This document shows, piece after piece, positions 53,856 through 62,972 of a stretch of DNA of 64,000 nt. A program made the position numbers and the translations under genes. The DNA comes from Pseudocitrobacter vendiensis (lineage in GTDB: Bacteria > Pseudomonadota > Gammaproteobacteria > Enterobacterales > Enterobacteriaceae). Location: contig NZ_CALSBS010000009.1 in assembly GCF_943590815.1 (NCBI RefSeq), positions 112,368 to 176,367 of the forward strand. Direction: 5' to 3'. Within the stretch, counting starts at the first letter, position 1; every line of letters begins with the position of its first letter. Under the pieces are notes generated by a model. That model was given only the letters and a program-made list of their open reading frames with translations, searched no databases and had not been told where the DNA came from.

Positions 53856-53918
53856 GCCGGATGCGCTGACGCTTATCCGGCCTACGCGGGGGCTCGGTGA
53901 GCGTTAGCGCCACCGGGC
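53856..53918. repeat. REP pair after ybbP
   Basis: GCCGGATGCGCTGACGCTTA...TCCGGC and CTCGGTGAGCGTTAGCGCCA...CCGGGC form two opposed REP palindromes. Confidence 0.85.
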
Positions 53919-54143
53919 AACTGCCGTCGCTTAACGTCCATCCAGCAAAAAATCCGCGCGCTAAATCCCACTTTTCCCCCTTACCCCTATAAGTTCCATG
54001 GAATTGTTCAATAAAGGCACAAACTGTATAGAAGCGTCAGTTTAACCGCACAAATCATTAAAAAACGGTAAAGATAAGTTCATTTAGACACGATAGTATT
54101 CACTGGCTAAATAAATGGCAGTTAACCTATCCAAGGAACAACC

Positions 54144-55283
54144 ATGTCCATAAAAATAAAAGCGCTGGCATTATCGATCGGCGCAGCAGTGGCACTGACG
54201 ACTTTCGCTTCTCAAGCGGAAATCACCGTTTTAAAAGCTGACCCGCAGGCTGGCGATCCGCTGAGCCGTCTTAACTTCACCGTTGGCGGGAGTATCCGTC
54301 CTCAGTTCCAGAACATGACCGGGGATGATGGCGCGAACGGCTACAAACGTAATGGCTTCGACGGCGGCACCCGTTTCCGTTTCGCAGCAGATTACTACCT
54401 GTTCGATGATATTAGCTGGATAAGCTACTACGAACTGGGCGTTAACTTCCCGGCGATGTTCAACTGGGATAACCACTACGCCGATGGCGCAAACGACACC
54501 ACCCGTCGTATGCTCTACACCGGTCTGAAAAGCGATACCTGGGGTACGCTGACCTTCGGTCAACAGAACAGCATCTACTATGATGTGGTTGGCGCGAAAA
54601 CCGATATCTGGGACTACGACATGATCGGTCAGGCTCCGGGTAACGGTATCAACGGTGACTATGATGGTTCTTATCGTACCCGTAAATCTCTGAAATATAA
54701 GAAAACTGTAGGCGACGTTGATCTCTATGCGTCTTACCTGTTCAGCGATGATCTTAACCCGAACAACGGCCTGAAATACAAACGTCGTGGCGGCGGTTCT
54801 CTGGGGGTGGATTACCACATCACTAAAGACCTGACCTGGGGTACATCCTGGAACTACACCCGTGCGGAAATGCGCGGTGAAGATCAGGGCAGCAAAACTT
54901 ACGATCAGAACATCGTGGGTACCGCATTTAGCTGGAAACCAGACAACTGGACCTTCGCCCTGGGCGGCGGCTGGTACCAGAACTTCATGACCACCAAGAA
55001 AATCGACGCGAAAGATTACTTCGCGGGCGACGCGTGGGGTCTGGAATACTTCGCGGGTTACACCTTCCCGATTGGTCAATACGCCGTTAAATCCATCCAG
55101 CCGTACTTCATGGGTGACCGTATTGAATACGTGAATGGTCGTAACTACCTGCGTACCGACAACGGTGTCGGTATCAGCTTCCAGCTGGATTACGGTTTCC
55201 GTGTTGACTACGAACACGTGTTTACCTCCAGCACCGACAACCTGGGTGATATGAACCTGGTTCGTCTGCGTTACGACTTCTAA
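54144..55283 (+). CDS. Outer membrane porin
   Basis: The 379-residue protein has a signal peptide (MSIKIKALALSIGAAVALTTFASQA) and a beta-barrel body with many Y/W/F-bordered strands and the terminal phenylalanine (MNLVRLRYDF) required for BAM assembly. This places it among general Gram-negative porins. A constriction-loop-like stretch YDVVGAKTDIWDYDMIGQAP is in the expected position of loop 3. The 294-bp upstream region contains likely promoter elements. In the Salmonella lineage a porin gene occupies the same site, as I recall. Substrate is unknown. It has its own terminator. Confidence 0.82.
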   Translation: MSIKIKALALSIGAAVALTTFASQAEITVLKADPQAGDPLSRLNFTVGGSIRPQFQNMTGDDGANGYKRNGFDGGTRFRFAADYYLFDDISWISYYELGVNFPAMFNWDNHYADGANDTTRRMLYTGLKSDTWGTLTFGQQNSIYYDVVGAKTDIWDYDMIGQAPGNGINGDYDGSYRTRKSLKYKKTVGDVDLYASYLFSDDLNPNNGLKYKRRGGGSLGVDYHITKDLTWGTSWNYTRAEMRGEDQGSKTYDQNIVGTAFSWKPDNWTFALGGGWYQNFMTTKKIDAKDYFAGDAWGLEYFAGYTFPIGQYAVKSIQPYFMGDRIEYVNGRNYLRTDNGVGISFQLDYGFRVDYEHVFTSSTDNLGDMNLVRLRYDF

Positions 55284-55300
55284 GTCGTTTCGAATATCTC

Positions 55301-55324
55301 AAGCCGGGCACTGCCCGGCTTTTT
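55301..55324 (+). terminator. Rho-independent terminator after the porin gene
   Basis: AGCCGGGC (55302-55309) and GCCCGGCT (55313-55320) form an 8-bp stem with a 3-nt loop, followed by TTTT. Confidence 0.9.
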
Positions 55325-55400
55325 GCTATTTACAACTAAGCATTGTTATTAAACGCATATCCCCTCTCAACGCCCCTCAAAGACATACTTCGAAATATCA

Positions 55401-55413
55401 TGAAATAATTTCA
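55401..55413. promoter_or_regulatory. Candidate MetR box upstream of sfbA
   Basis: TGAAATAATTTCA fits the MetR consensus TGAAnnnnnTTCA exactly. It lies 117 bp before the sfbA start, in a promoter-like AT-rich stretch (also bounded by a GAAAT...ATTTC inverted repeat from 55392). No MetJ box (AGACGTCT type) or clear Fur box is seen nearby. Confidence 0.45.
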
Positions 55414-55529
55414 AGGACAGCAGGTTGTGAACTGTGTCATGTTATGGATTGCCCCTTTTGTGGACATAACAACAGCGCCGCATTGCACGGCGATATGCAT
55501 GACATCACAACGTTTAAAATGGAGAAGTT

Positions 55530-56360
55530 ATGGGATTGCGTCAGAGTTTACGCGTCGCGACCGGAGCCCTGCTGCTGGCCTGTGGATTACAGTTTGCCCA
55601 CGCCAACAGTGACCCGCACACCATTGTTTTCGGCGTTGCGCCGGGGCCGTATGGCGACATGGTAAAGCAGGCGATTGCGCCGTCACTGAAAGAGAAAGGG
55701 TATAAAGTCGTGGTACGCGAATTTAGCGACTACGTGCAGCCAAATATGGCACTGTCTAACGGTAGCATCGATGCCAACCTGTTTCAGCACTCGCTCTATT
55801 TCGATAAATTCACCGCAGATAAAGGTCTCAAGCTGACGAAGCTGATTGTCGTTCCCACTGCCGGGATGGGCTTCTATTCCCGTAAGGTGAAGAGCCTGGA
55901 TGAGCTGAAGAAGGGCGATATCATCACGCTCTCGAATGACCCGACCAACCTGGCGCGCGGCCTGCGTTTCCTGCAGTCGCTCGACCTTATCACCATCAAA
56001 CCGAATATCGACCCAACTAAAGCATCTGAGCGCGATATCGCCAGCAACCCGAAAGGGTTGGTGTTCAAACCGCTGGAAGCTGCGCAGTTGCCGCGTACGC
56101 TCGATGGCGTTACCGGTGCGCTGGTAAACGGTAACTTTGCTGTGGCGGCGGGCCTCGATCTCACCAGCGCGCTCAAGCAGGAGCATCTGGATGAGAACCT
56201 GAAAAATATCATTGCGGTGCGCAGTGAAGATGCGGATAAACCGTTCGCCAAAGATATTGTCGAGGCGGTGAAATCACCGGCTTATCGTGCAGTCATCGAC
56301 GACCCGAAAAACATTTACAGCGCCTTCCAGAAACCAGAATGGATGTCTGACGCGAAGTAA
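55530..56360 (+). CDS. sfbA: NlpA-family substrate-binding lipoprotein (SfbA/MetQ-like)
   Basis: The 276-residue protein has a lipoprotein signal with lipobox LLAC (Cys18). Its NlpA/MetQ body has TIVFGVAPGPYGDMVKQAI and LKEKGYKVVVREFSDYVQPNMALSNGSIDANLFQHSLYFDKF, where MetQ contacts methionine. The next two genes encode a MetN-type ATPase and a MetI-type permease. The operon sits between ybbP and selU, the site of Salmonella sfbABC, described as iron-responsive. The MetQ-type pocket and NIL domain argue for an amino acid such as methionine. This would be an extra copy beside the housekeeping metNIQ. Confidence 0.8.
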   Translation: MGLRQSLRVATGALLLACGLQFAHANSDPHTIVFGVAPGPYGDMVKQAIAPSLKEKGYKVVVREFSDYVQPNMALSNGSIDANLFQHSLYFDKFTADKGLKLTKLIVVPTAGMGFYSRKVKSLDELKKGDIITLSNDPTNLARGLRFLQSLDLITIKPNIDPTKASERDIASNPKGLVFKPLEAAQLPRTLDGVTGALVNGNFAVAAGLDLTSALKQEHLDENLKNIIAVRSEDADKPFAKDIVEAVKSPAYRAVIDDPKNIYSAFQKPEWMSDAK

Positions 56361-56420
56361 TCGCAGGACGCAACCTGACAGGGCAGACGTGTCTGCCCTT
56401 TTCGCATTTCTGAGGTAAGT

Positions 56421-57437
56421 ATGATTGAGATAGAAAAGGTCTGTGTGGATTTTACCACCGGCCACGGGCCGTCCACGCGGGCGGTGAATAACGTCAACCT
56501 GCATATTGGCGCGGGCGAAATCTTCGGTATTGTTGGCACCAGCGGGGCGGGGAAAAGTACGCTGCTTCGCACGCTCAACGCCTTAACGCGCCCGAGCGAA
56601 GGCCGCGTTAAGGTTAACGGCGTGGAGATCTCCGCGCTTGAAGGCGCAAATCTTCGCAAAGCACGCCAGCGTATGGGTATGATCTTCCAGCATTTTAATC
56701 TGATGCACACTCGCACGGTGGCCCAAAACGTCGCCTTCAGCCTGAAAGCGGCTGGCTGGGATCGAGATAAAATTGCGCCGCGCGTGACAGAGATTTTGGC
56801 GCTGGTAGGGCTTGCCGATAAAGCGAACCGCTACCCGGTGCAGCTCAGCGGCGGGCAGAAACAGCGCGTGGGGATTGCCCGCGCCATCGCCAATCATCCT
56901 GACGTATTGTTGTGTGATGAACCGACTTCGGCGTTAGATCTGGAAACATCTGCCACGATTCTGGCACTGCTGAAAGAGATCAACGCAAAGCTCGGGATCA
57001 CGATCGTGCTGATCACCCATGAAATGAACGTGATCAAAACCATTTGCGATCGTGTGGCGGTGATGTCCGGCGGCGAAGTGGTGGAATCCGGCGAGGTGTT
57101 TGATGTCTTCGCCCATCCACAGCATGCGTTCACCCGGCAACTGGTGTCGCATACTCTGAACCTGACGCTGCCCGAGCGCCTGCGCGAACATTTACCGGGC
57201 CAGTTGCTGAAGATTCTGTTCATTGGCGATTCCGCCGAGCAGCCGGTGCTGTCCGAAGTGGCGGTGAAATTTGGCGTGGCGGTAAACATTCTGCACGGCA
57301 AAATTGAGTATATCGCCGAGCGGGCGCTGGGGATTCTGGTGGTGCAACTGACCGCCCCGCATAACCCAACGTCCGTTGATGCAGCGGTGGCCTATATTCG
57401 GGAAAATACGGCACAGGTGGAGGTGATCCGTGGATGA
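56421..57437 (+). CDS. sfbB: MetN-type ABC transporter ATPase (SfbB-like)
   Basis: The 338-residue ATPase has Walker A (GTSGAGKST), signature LSGGQKQRVGIARAIA, Walker B VLLCDEPTSALD and the switch histidine in LITHEMNV. A C-terminal NIL domain (about 265-338) contains LLKILFIGDSAEQPVLSEVA, the allosteric methionine-sensing domain of MetN. The presence of NIL supports methionine or a related amino acid as substrate. Its stop overlaps the permease start by 8 bp. Confidence 0.85.
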   Translation: MIEIEKVCVDFTTGHGPSTRAVNNVNLHIGAGEIFGIVGTSGAGKSTLLRTLNALTRPSEGRVKVNGVEISALEGANLRKARQRMGMIFQHFNLMHTRTVAQNVAFSLKAAGWDRDKIAPRVTEILALVGLADKANRYPVQLSGGQKQRVGIARAIANHPDVLLCDEPTSALDLETSATILALLKEINAKLGITIVLITHEMNVIKTICDRVAVMSGGEVVESGEVFDVFAHPQHAFTRQLVSHTLNLTLPERLREHLPGQLLKILFIGDSAEQPVLSEVAVKFGVAVNILHGKIEYIAERALGILVVQLTAPHNPTSVDAAVAYIRENTAQVEVIRG

Positions 57438-58089
57438 TTTACTGCCGGACTTAACGCTGGCCTTTAATGAAACCTTCCAGATGCTGAGCATTTCGACAGT
57501 GCTGGCGATTGTCGGCGGCCTGCCGCTCGGTTTTCTGATTTTTGTCACCGACCGCCATCTCTTCTGGCAAAACCGCTTTGTGTACCTGGTGTCGTCAGTG
57601 CTGGTGAACATTATTCGCTCGGTACCGTTTGTGATCCTGCTGGTCCTGCTGTTGCCGCTCACCCAGTTTCTGCTCGGCAACACCATCGGGCCAATTGCGG
57701 CATCGGTACCGCTCTCCGTTGCGGCGATTGCGTTCTACGCGCGACTGGTCGATAGCGCCTTGCGCGAAGTGGATAAAGGTATTATCGAAGCCGCTGAAGC
57801 GTTTGGCGCAAGCCCGATGCGGATTATTTGTACCGTGCTGTTGCCGGAAGCCAGCGCCGGGCTGCTGCGCGGCCTGACCATTACGCTGGTCAGTTTAATC
57901 GGTTACTCGGCAATGGCCGGGATTGTCGGCGGCGGCGGGGTGGGCGACCTGGCGATTCGCTACGGCTATTACCGTTACGAAACCCAGGTGATGGTCGTGA
58001 CCGTTATCGCGCTGATTGTGCTGGTGCAGGTGGTGCAGATGTTGGGCGACTGGCTGGCGAAGCGGGCGGATAAACGCGAGCGGCGTTGA
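57430..58089 (+). CDS. sfbC: MetI-type ABC transporter permease (SfbC-like)
   Basis: The 219-residue permease has five membrane helices and the EAA-loop EVDKGIIEAAEAFGASPMRIICTVLLPEA. It then has GLTITLVSLIGYSAMAGIVGGGGVGDLAIRYGYYRY, nearly identical to MetI. It starts with GTG at 57430 inside the end of the ATPase gene. A REP pair follows. Confidence 0.85.
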   Translation: MDDLLPDLTLAFNETFQMLSISTVLAIVGGLPLGFLIFVTDRHLFWQNRFVYLVSSVLVNIIRSVPFVILLVLLLPLTQFLLGNTIGPIAASVPLSVAAIAFYARLVDSALREVDKGIIEAAEAFGASPMRIICTVLLPEASAGLLRGLTITLVSLIGYSAMAGIVGGGGVGDLAIRYGYYRYETQVMVVTVIALIVLVQVVQMLGDWLAKRADKRERR

Positions 58090-58090
58090 T

Positions 58091-58165
58091 GCCGGATGGC
58101 GCTGCGCTTATCCGGCCTACATTTCGCATCGCTTGTCGGTCGGGTAAGCGCAGCGCCACCCGACA
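58091..58165. repeat. REP pair between sfbC and selU
   Basis: GCCGGATGGCGCTGCGCTTA...TCCGGC is followed by GTCGGTCGGGTAAGCGCAGC...CACCCGAC. These are opposed palindromes between convergent genes. Confidence 0.85.
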
Positions 58166-58169
58166 CCCA

Positions 58170-59255
58170 CTAATGCCCCAACAACCAATCCTCCACCGCC
58201 TCCGATGTGCCGCGAAAGACTATCTTGCTGGCCTTTTTCTCCAGTTGATAGCGGTACATCGGGTCGTAGTATTCATTAAGCAGCGGAACCAGCCAGGCAA
58301 AATGCGGTTCGGTTGAACCGCTTTGCTGTTGCTCGACAAGCGCCTGGTCGAGCTTTTGCGTCAGCTCGGCGAAGCGTTGCAGACCAAGTCGACGACGAAT
58401 GGCGAACAGGCCGTGATGCAGATATTCGCTGTACTCCGCCCAGCCTTTCTCTTCGCCAAAAGCCTCAAGAAACGCCTGATGCATATGCGTAAAATACTCT
58501 TCGCGCAGACGCTCCAGGCGCAGCTCAAACGGATCGTCCACCACCGCAATGGGCGATTGCGCCATGCGTTCGCGCATGCACTCCGGCAGATGATTTGCAC
58601 CAATCATATGGCCCTCATCTTCCAGCACCCAGCGCACGTTTTCCTGCCCGTGACTGCGCTGAAGCAGCGCGCTGGCCAGATGGTTTTCAAAGGTGGCTTG
58701 CTGATGCTGAGCGTCCAGCGTGCGGCCAAATGAAGAACCGCGATGATGCGCGAGGCCTTCCAGATCGATACCAAAAGGCTGATTGCGTACCAGCGGAGTT
58801 TTACCGTTTCCTGTACAGCCGCCAATCAAAATAATGGGATGCTGAACCAGCGCTTCGGTTACCTGAATCGCTGTCTGGCGTAGCATCTTGTAGCCACCAA
58901 CAATCAGCGGATAATCGATGCCGCTCTCTTTTAGCCACGCCTGCACGATGTGCGATCGCTGGCCGCCACGCGCGCAGCAAAGGTAACCGTGCGGAAAACG
59001 GGCACAGGCTTCTCGCCAGGCGTCGATGCGCTGCTGGCGTGTCTCGCCTGACACTAACTGATGACCCAGCGCTAAAGCCGCGTCGGGTCCCTGGCGTTTG
59101 TAACAGGTACCAACAGCAGCACGCTCGTCATCGTTCATCAACGGCAGGTTGATTGCCGCAGGCAGCGAGCCTTGCTGAAACTCAACGGGGGCGCGAACGT
59201 CAATGATGGGGGTACCGGCGGTCAAAATGGCCCGGTAATCCGTCCCATTATTCAT
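58170..59255 (-). CDS. selU: tRNA 2-selenouridine synthase
   Basis: The 361-residue enzyme has an N-terminal rhodanese domain with the active cysteine in CARGGQRSH (Cys94; Cys97 in E. coli numbering) and a C-terminal P-loop domain ([12 protein letters not shown]). It replaces 2-thiouridine at position 34 of tRNA-Lys, -Glu and -Gln by 2-selenouridine, via a geranylated intermediate. The start at 59255 follows AAGGA. Overall it is more diverged from E. coli than its neighbours. Confidence 0.95.
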   Translation of the reverse strand: MNNGTDYRAILTAGTPIIDVRAPVEFQQGSLPAAINLPLMNDDERAAVGTCYKRQGPDAALALGHQLVSGETRQQRIDAWREACARFPHGYLCCARGGQRSHIVQAWLKESGIDYPLIVGGYKMLRQTAIQVTEALVQHPIILIGGCTGNGKTPLVRNQPFGIDLEGLAHHRGSSFGRTLDAQHQQATFENHLASALLQRSHGQENVRWVLEDEGHMIGANHLPECMRERMAQSPIAVVDDPFELRLERLREEYFTHMHQAFLEAFGEEKGWAEYSEYLHHGLFAIRRRLGLQRFAELTQKLDQALVEQQQSGSTEPHFAWLVPLLNEYYDPMYRYQLEKKASKIVFRGTSEAVEDWLLGH

Positions 59256-59356
59256 GGGCAAATCCTTCTGTAAAAATCGGGAGGGAAACTCGGACGGGAT
59301 TCTACGCTTGTGACGAGAGCCGGGGAAGGGGAGGATCGTTCCCCGGCACGTTAGGC

Positions 59357-60424
59357 TTAAGCCAGTTTTGACTGCGCCCAGCTAATTCCGCTGGCGTATT
59401 CCGGCGGCAGGAGTGGTGTAAGGGCTTCAAGCGTGGCGCTTAAACGCCCGGTATCGCTGTCGTTCAGATTGAGGTGACCCACTTTACGGCCTGGGCGAAC
59501 CTCTTTATCGTACCAGTGCAGATGCACCAGCGGCAGTTTCAGCCAGTCGTAGTTCAGGTCGCTGCCAATCAGGTTAACCATTACTGATGGGCTGTTGACC
59601 ACCGGCGGCGGCAGCGGCAAATCGGTAATGGCGCGCAGATGCAGTTCAAACTGGCTGATAGACGCCCCGTTTTGCGTCCAGTGACCGCTGTTATGCACGC
59701 GCGGAGCCAGCTCGTTAATCAGCAGTCCGGCAGGGGTAATGAAGCACTCCATCGCCATCACGCCTACGTAGTTCAGCTCGTGCATAATTGCTGACAGCAT
59801 GCTTTCGGCCTGGTTTTGCTGCTGTGCGTTCGCCTGGGGGAACGCCACGCTCATGCGCAGAATGCCATCCTGATGCAGGTTGTGGGTCAGCGGATAGAAC
59901 ACGGTGCTGCCATCGTGGGCACGCGCGCCAACCAGTGAGACTTCACCGGAGAAATTAATCCCCTGCTCAACAATACATTCGCCGTAACACTCTTGCGGCA
60001 ATTGTGCGGTTTCATCTGCGCGCAAACGCCACTGACCGCGACCATCGTAACCGCCGGTGCGACGCTTCACGATTGCCAGCTCGCCCAGACGTTCGAAAAC
60101 GTCAGGCCACTGACTTTGCTCTGCCAGCAGTTGCCACGGCGCGGTAGGCAGGCTGAGTTTGTCGAACAGCTGCTTTTGCGTCAGACGATCGGCAATAATC
60201 GGGAATACGTCGCGATTAACGAATGCCGGATGCAGCGCCAGCTCGCGGGTTAACGCGGTTTCCGGCCAGCGTTCAATTTCAGCGGTGATGACGCTTTGCT
60301 GAAAGGGCACCGCTTCCGGTGAGGCTTCCAGACCAACGGGCCACACGGCGATGCCCAGCGGCTCGCCAGCCTGACGCAGCATGCGCCCCAGTTGGCCGTT
60401 GCCCAGTACGCAAACCTGCTTCAT
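59357..60424 (-). CDS. purK: 5-(carboxyamino)imidazole ribonucleotide synthase
   Basis: The 355-residue ATP-grasp enzyme ([25 protein letters not shown]) converts AIR, bicarbonate and ATP to N5-CAIR in purine synthesis. ATP-grasp signatures include [16 protein letters not shown] and the metal-binding [21 protein letters not shown]. Its start overlaps the purE stop (ATGA), and the product passes to PurE. Confidence 0.97.
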   Translation of the reverse strand: MKQVCVLGNGQLGRMLRQAGEPLGIAVWPVGLEASPEAVPFQQSVITAEIERWPETALTRELALHPAFVNRDVFPIIADRLTQKQLFDKLSLPTAPWQLLAEQSQWPDVFERLGELAIVKRRTGGYDGRGQWRLRADETAQLPQECYGECIVEQGINFSGEVSLVGARAHDGSTVFYPLTHNLHQDGILRMSVAFPQANAQQQNQAESMLSAIMHELNYVGVMAMECFITPAGLLINELAPRVHNSGHWTQNGASISQFELHLRAITDLPLPPPVVNSPSVMVNLIGSDLNYDWLKLPLVHLHWYDKEVRPGRKVGHLNLNDSDTGRLSATLEALTPLLPPEYASGISWAQSKLA

Positions 60425-60930
60425 GCGTCACCCCGCGGATCCGGGTTTTCCAGGACTTCATCGGTTTGCGCGCGACGCCATTCCGCCAGGCGTTGATGCA
60501 ATTCGGCATCGTGCTGGGCAAGAATCTGCGCGGCCAGCAGGGCGGCGTTCGCGGCACCTGCTTTACCAATCGCCAGTGTTCCGACCGGAATACCGCGCGG
60601 CATTTGCACGATGGAATAGAGACTATCGACGCCGCTCAGGGCAGCGCTTTGTACTGGCACACCCAGCACCGGTACTAATGTTTTTGCGGCAATCATGCCC
60701 GGCAGATGCGCCGCGCCGCCTGCACCCGCGATGATCACCTGATAGCCGTTCTCTTCGGCGCTTTCGGCGAAGCTGAACAGTTTATCGGGCGTGCGGTGGG
60801 CGGAAACCACTTCGACATGATGAGGAACATTCAGGATATCAAGAACTTCGGTAGCAAACTGCATGGTAGCCCAGTCGCTTTTGGACCCCATCACGATAGC
60901 GATACGTGCCGGATTATTGCGGGAAGACAT
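60421..60930 (-). CDS. purE: N5-carboxyaminoimidazole ribonucleotide mutase
   Basis: The 169-residue protein starts at 60930 ([24 protein letters not shown]), as in E. coli. The active site residues lie in MGSKSD, SAHRTPD with the catalytic histidine, and [10 protein letters not shown]. It converts N5-CAIR to CAIR. It is the first gene of purEK, with a PurR box upstream. Confidence 0.97.
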   Translation of the reverse strand: MSSRNNPARIAIVMGSKSDWATMQFATEVLDILNVPHHVEVVSAHRTPDKLFSFAESAEENGYQVIIAGAGGAAHLPGMIAAKTLVPVLGVPVQSAALSGVDSLYSIVQMPRGIPVGTLAIGKAGAANAALLAAQILAQHDAELHQRLAEWRRAQTDEVLENPDPRGDA

Positions 60931-61002
60931 ACGTCTTAAAACTCCTGTGGGTGTGCTGCACACGACGTTGTAGGCCACAGAGAATAGCATGGAAAAGAGG
61001 GG

Positions 61003-61018
61003 AGGAAAACGATTGCGT
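61003..61018 (-). promoter_or_regulatory. PurR operator of purEK
   Basis: Read on the minus strand, ACGCAATCGTTTTCCT matches the PurR consensus ACGCAAACGTTTTCGT at 14 of 16 positions. It lies 73 bp upstream of the purE start. Confidence 0.9.
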
Positions 61019-61043
61019 TGAGTGGCTCAACACACACACTTTA

Positions 61044-61070
61044 AGCCGGGCATAAGCTCAATACCCGGCT
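61044..61070. terminator. Hairpin between purE promoter and the accessory genes
   Basis: AGCCGGG (61044-61050) and CCCGGCT (61064-61070) pair over a 13-nt loop. It lies 20 bp after the stop of the minus-strand lipoprotein gene. There is no strong T-run, so termination efficiency is doubtful. Confidence 0.4.
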
Positions 61071-61089
61071 GGTTAGATAATTCAGCGTG

Positions 61090-61878
61090 TCATTGGGGCG
61101 AGGCCGTATAGCTATAGCCTGCGAGTTTTACAGCATCCTCGGTTTCTTCAAAAGTGAACTCTTCTTCAACTGAAGGATATCGACTAAATGAAGAGTGGTA
61201 CTTTAGTGAGTCCAGTGATGGTTTACCTGATTTAGTAGTAAGTAATATACTTCTTTTATAAAGTTTTGCGCTTCCGCTATTGTAAGTGCCTAAGTCAGAT
61301 TTGGTTTTTTCTAGCATTTTCGTTAAATCTTCTTCTGATATCTTATCTTTAAATGCAGACGAAGTGGTAGTATATATTTCATGATACTGCGAAGCAGCTA
61401 ACTGTGTTCTGAACTGTGCTATTACAGCTTTTTCTTCTGCTAATTCCAATGGTTTTTCGTAGGGTGCCTCATAGCGGTATCCTGCTAATTTTATACCATC
61501 ATCTGTTTCTTCAAAACTGAATACTTCCTCTACTGACGCATATTTGGCGAATGAAGAATGGTAATTCAGGCGAGTAATCGTTGGACCATGCACTTTCACA
61601 GTTGTGCTTTTTTTATAAAACTCTCCACTTCCATTTTTATAACTGCCTAAGTGGGATTTAGCTTGTTCCAGGAATGCCGTTAAATCTTTTTCTGATGTTG
61701 CATCTTTAAAATATGAAGAGGAGTTAATGTAGATATCATGGTATTGGGCGGCAGCCAGTTGTGTATGGAATTGTGTTATTGCTGCTTTTTCATCAGATGA
61801 TTCTGATGGCTGGCAAGCCGTAAGTGTAAGCAAAAAGCTGATAATGAATAGTAAGTAGATTGGTTTTTTGTTATTCAT
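61090..61878 (-). CDS. Lipoprotein with two tandem copies of a DUF4019-like domain
   Basis: The 262-residue protein has a lipoprotein signal with lipobox LTAC (Cys22). Two copies of a domain of about 110 residues follow (about 32-141 and 149-262). Matching stretches are TQFHTQLAAAQYHDIYINSS with AQFRTQLAASQYHEIYTTTS, and VFSFEETDDGIKLAGYRYEA with EFTFEETEDAVKLAGYSYTA. The high identity implies a recent internal duplication. The fold resembles the small DUF4019/DUF3887 (cystatin-like) domain. Codon use and AT-rich DNA differ from purEK. The signal peptide ends in a typical lipobox, so it is probably anchored in the envelope. Function unknown. Confidence 0.75.
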   Translation of the reverse strand: MNNKKPIYLLFIISFLLTLTACQPSESSDEKAAITQFHTQLAAAQYHDIYINSSSYFKDATSEKDLTAFLEQAKSHLGSYKNGSGEFYKKSTTVKVHGPTITRLNYHSSFAKYASVEEVFSFEETDDGIKLAGYRYEAPYEKPLELAEEKAVIAQFRTQLAASQYHEIYTTTSSAFKDKISEEDLTKMLEKTKSDLGTYNSGSAKLYKRSILLTTKSGKPSLDSLKYHSSFSRYPSVEEEFTFEETEDAVKLAGYSYTASPQ

Positions 61879-61893
61879 GCCAAATCCCTATAG

Positions 61894-62892
61894 TTAAAAT
61901 AAAATGTCCCAATTAACACCATCAAAAACAATTGCGCCATTAATGCCGGCGAGTAATAATTTATGCCTGTCCGTGGCTGAAAACTCTCCGCGTTGAATAG
62001 CTTCTTCAGGAAGTCCTGATTGTTCAACGCCATCATCGTTGATATAAAAAAGCCCCGCAGAGGAGGTAACCCACACGCGATCGTTAAACCAGAGCATATC
62101 ATTGAAACGACACCCTGGACTTAGTACCGTAACCGGACGCCATGTGTTACCTTTTCCCTTTACTATCACCCCCATTTCCGCACCAATGTAAACCCAGCCA
62201 TTATCCGCACAACAGATGGTCAAGAATTCGAGTTCGACATCAGGAATGTCGAACATCTCCCAAGCTGCGCCGTTATAGTGCCAGACGGTGTGATATCGAC
62301 CAATGGCATACATATCATTTTCTGAAAATCCGTCAATATCGACAAAATCCTGTTGAGTCAATTCATCGATATCTGAATTCTCAGGGAAGGACCGCCCCTT
62401 ATATTCCCACTGATTTTCTCCGATACGCTTAGCAACATTTCCTCTGGGTCCGCAAACCCAAACCGTATTAAAAAGCGTTTTCGCTTTATACACAGAGAAT
62501 GTCACAGGGGCGTTGAGCCCCTGCTGAGACAGAAGGTGACTCGGTAACAAGCATTCTGCGATGTTTTTTTCGCGCGCGCCTTTCTCCGCACCTACACAAT
62601 AAACACTTCCTGTTTCGTCGACATAAACAAAATGTTCATTTGCTAAATTGCTGGATGCGCAATAGAGACGAAACCAGTTTGTGAATTTGCTTCTTTTGAT
62701 TTGTGAATCTTCGTCTTTTCCCGGGTAAAAGCGGCACGCATATTGGATGGAGCCTTCTTCTTCTATTTCATCTTCATCCCAGTCTCGATCGTCAACGTGT
62801 AACGTGAAGGCTACTAAGCCATTCTTCCCAATCGCACAGTCCGTTATTATATTATCTGAAAAATATTTGTCGTAAGTATTATTGGTTATCAT
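61894..62892 (-). CDS. Beta-propeller-like protein of unknown function, paralogue 1
   Basis: The 332-residue protein has no signal peptide. It contains repeating four-strand-like units ending in V/W-Y/W-aromatic pairs, for example GFSENDMYAIGRYHTVWHYNGAAWEMFDIP, CCADNGWVYIGAEMGVIVKGK and NDMLWFNDRVWVTSSAGLFYIND, as in a beta propeller. The next gene encodes a paralogue with the same blocks. Small acidic patches (DWDEDEIEEEG) are near the N-terminus. The gene lies 15 bp from the lipoprotein gene and is co-transcribed with it. I do not recognise a named family; immunity proteins of contact-dependent systems sometimes look like this, but no toxin is visible here. Confidence 0.6.
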   Translation of the reverse strand: MITNNTYDKYFSDNIITDCAIGKNGLVAFTLHVDDRDWDEDEIEEEGSIQYACRFYPGKDEDSQIKRSKFTNWFRLYCASSNLANEHFVYVDETGSVYCVGAEKGAREKNIAECLLPSHLLSQQGLNAPVTFSVYKAKTLFNTVWVCGPRGNVAKRIGENQWEYKGRSFPENSDIDELTQQDFVDIDGFSENDMYAIGRYHTVWHYNGAAWEMFDIPDVELEFLTICCADNGWVYIGAEMGVIVKGKGNTWRPVTVLSPGCRFNDMLWFNDRVWVTSSAGLFYINDDGVEQSGLPEEAIQRGEFSATDRHKLLLAGINGAIVFDGVNWDILF

Positions 62893-62972
62893 GCATACCT
62901 CTCAAACACCAGAGTTCATCGCTCGTTCCACTAAAAATCAACGAATACTTCTCGGCCATAATGATAAATATC

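Noticed and set aside
54231..55217. 328-codon ORF antisense to the porin gene
   Set aside because: It mirrors the porin codons; no start signal and an implausible protein composition.
55427..55612. Short ORF overlapping the start of sfbA as a leader peptide
   Set aside because: It lacks a ribosome binding site and any attenuator-like arrangement; the sfbA start with GGAGAAG is sufficient.
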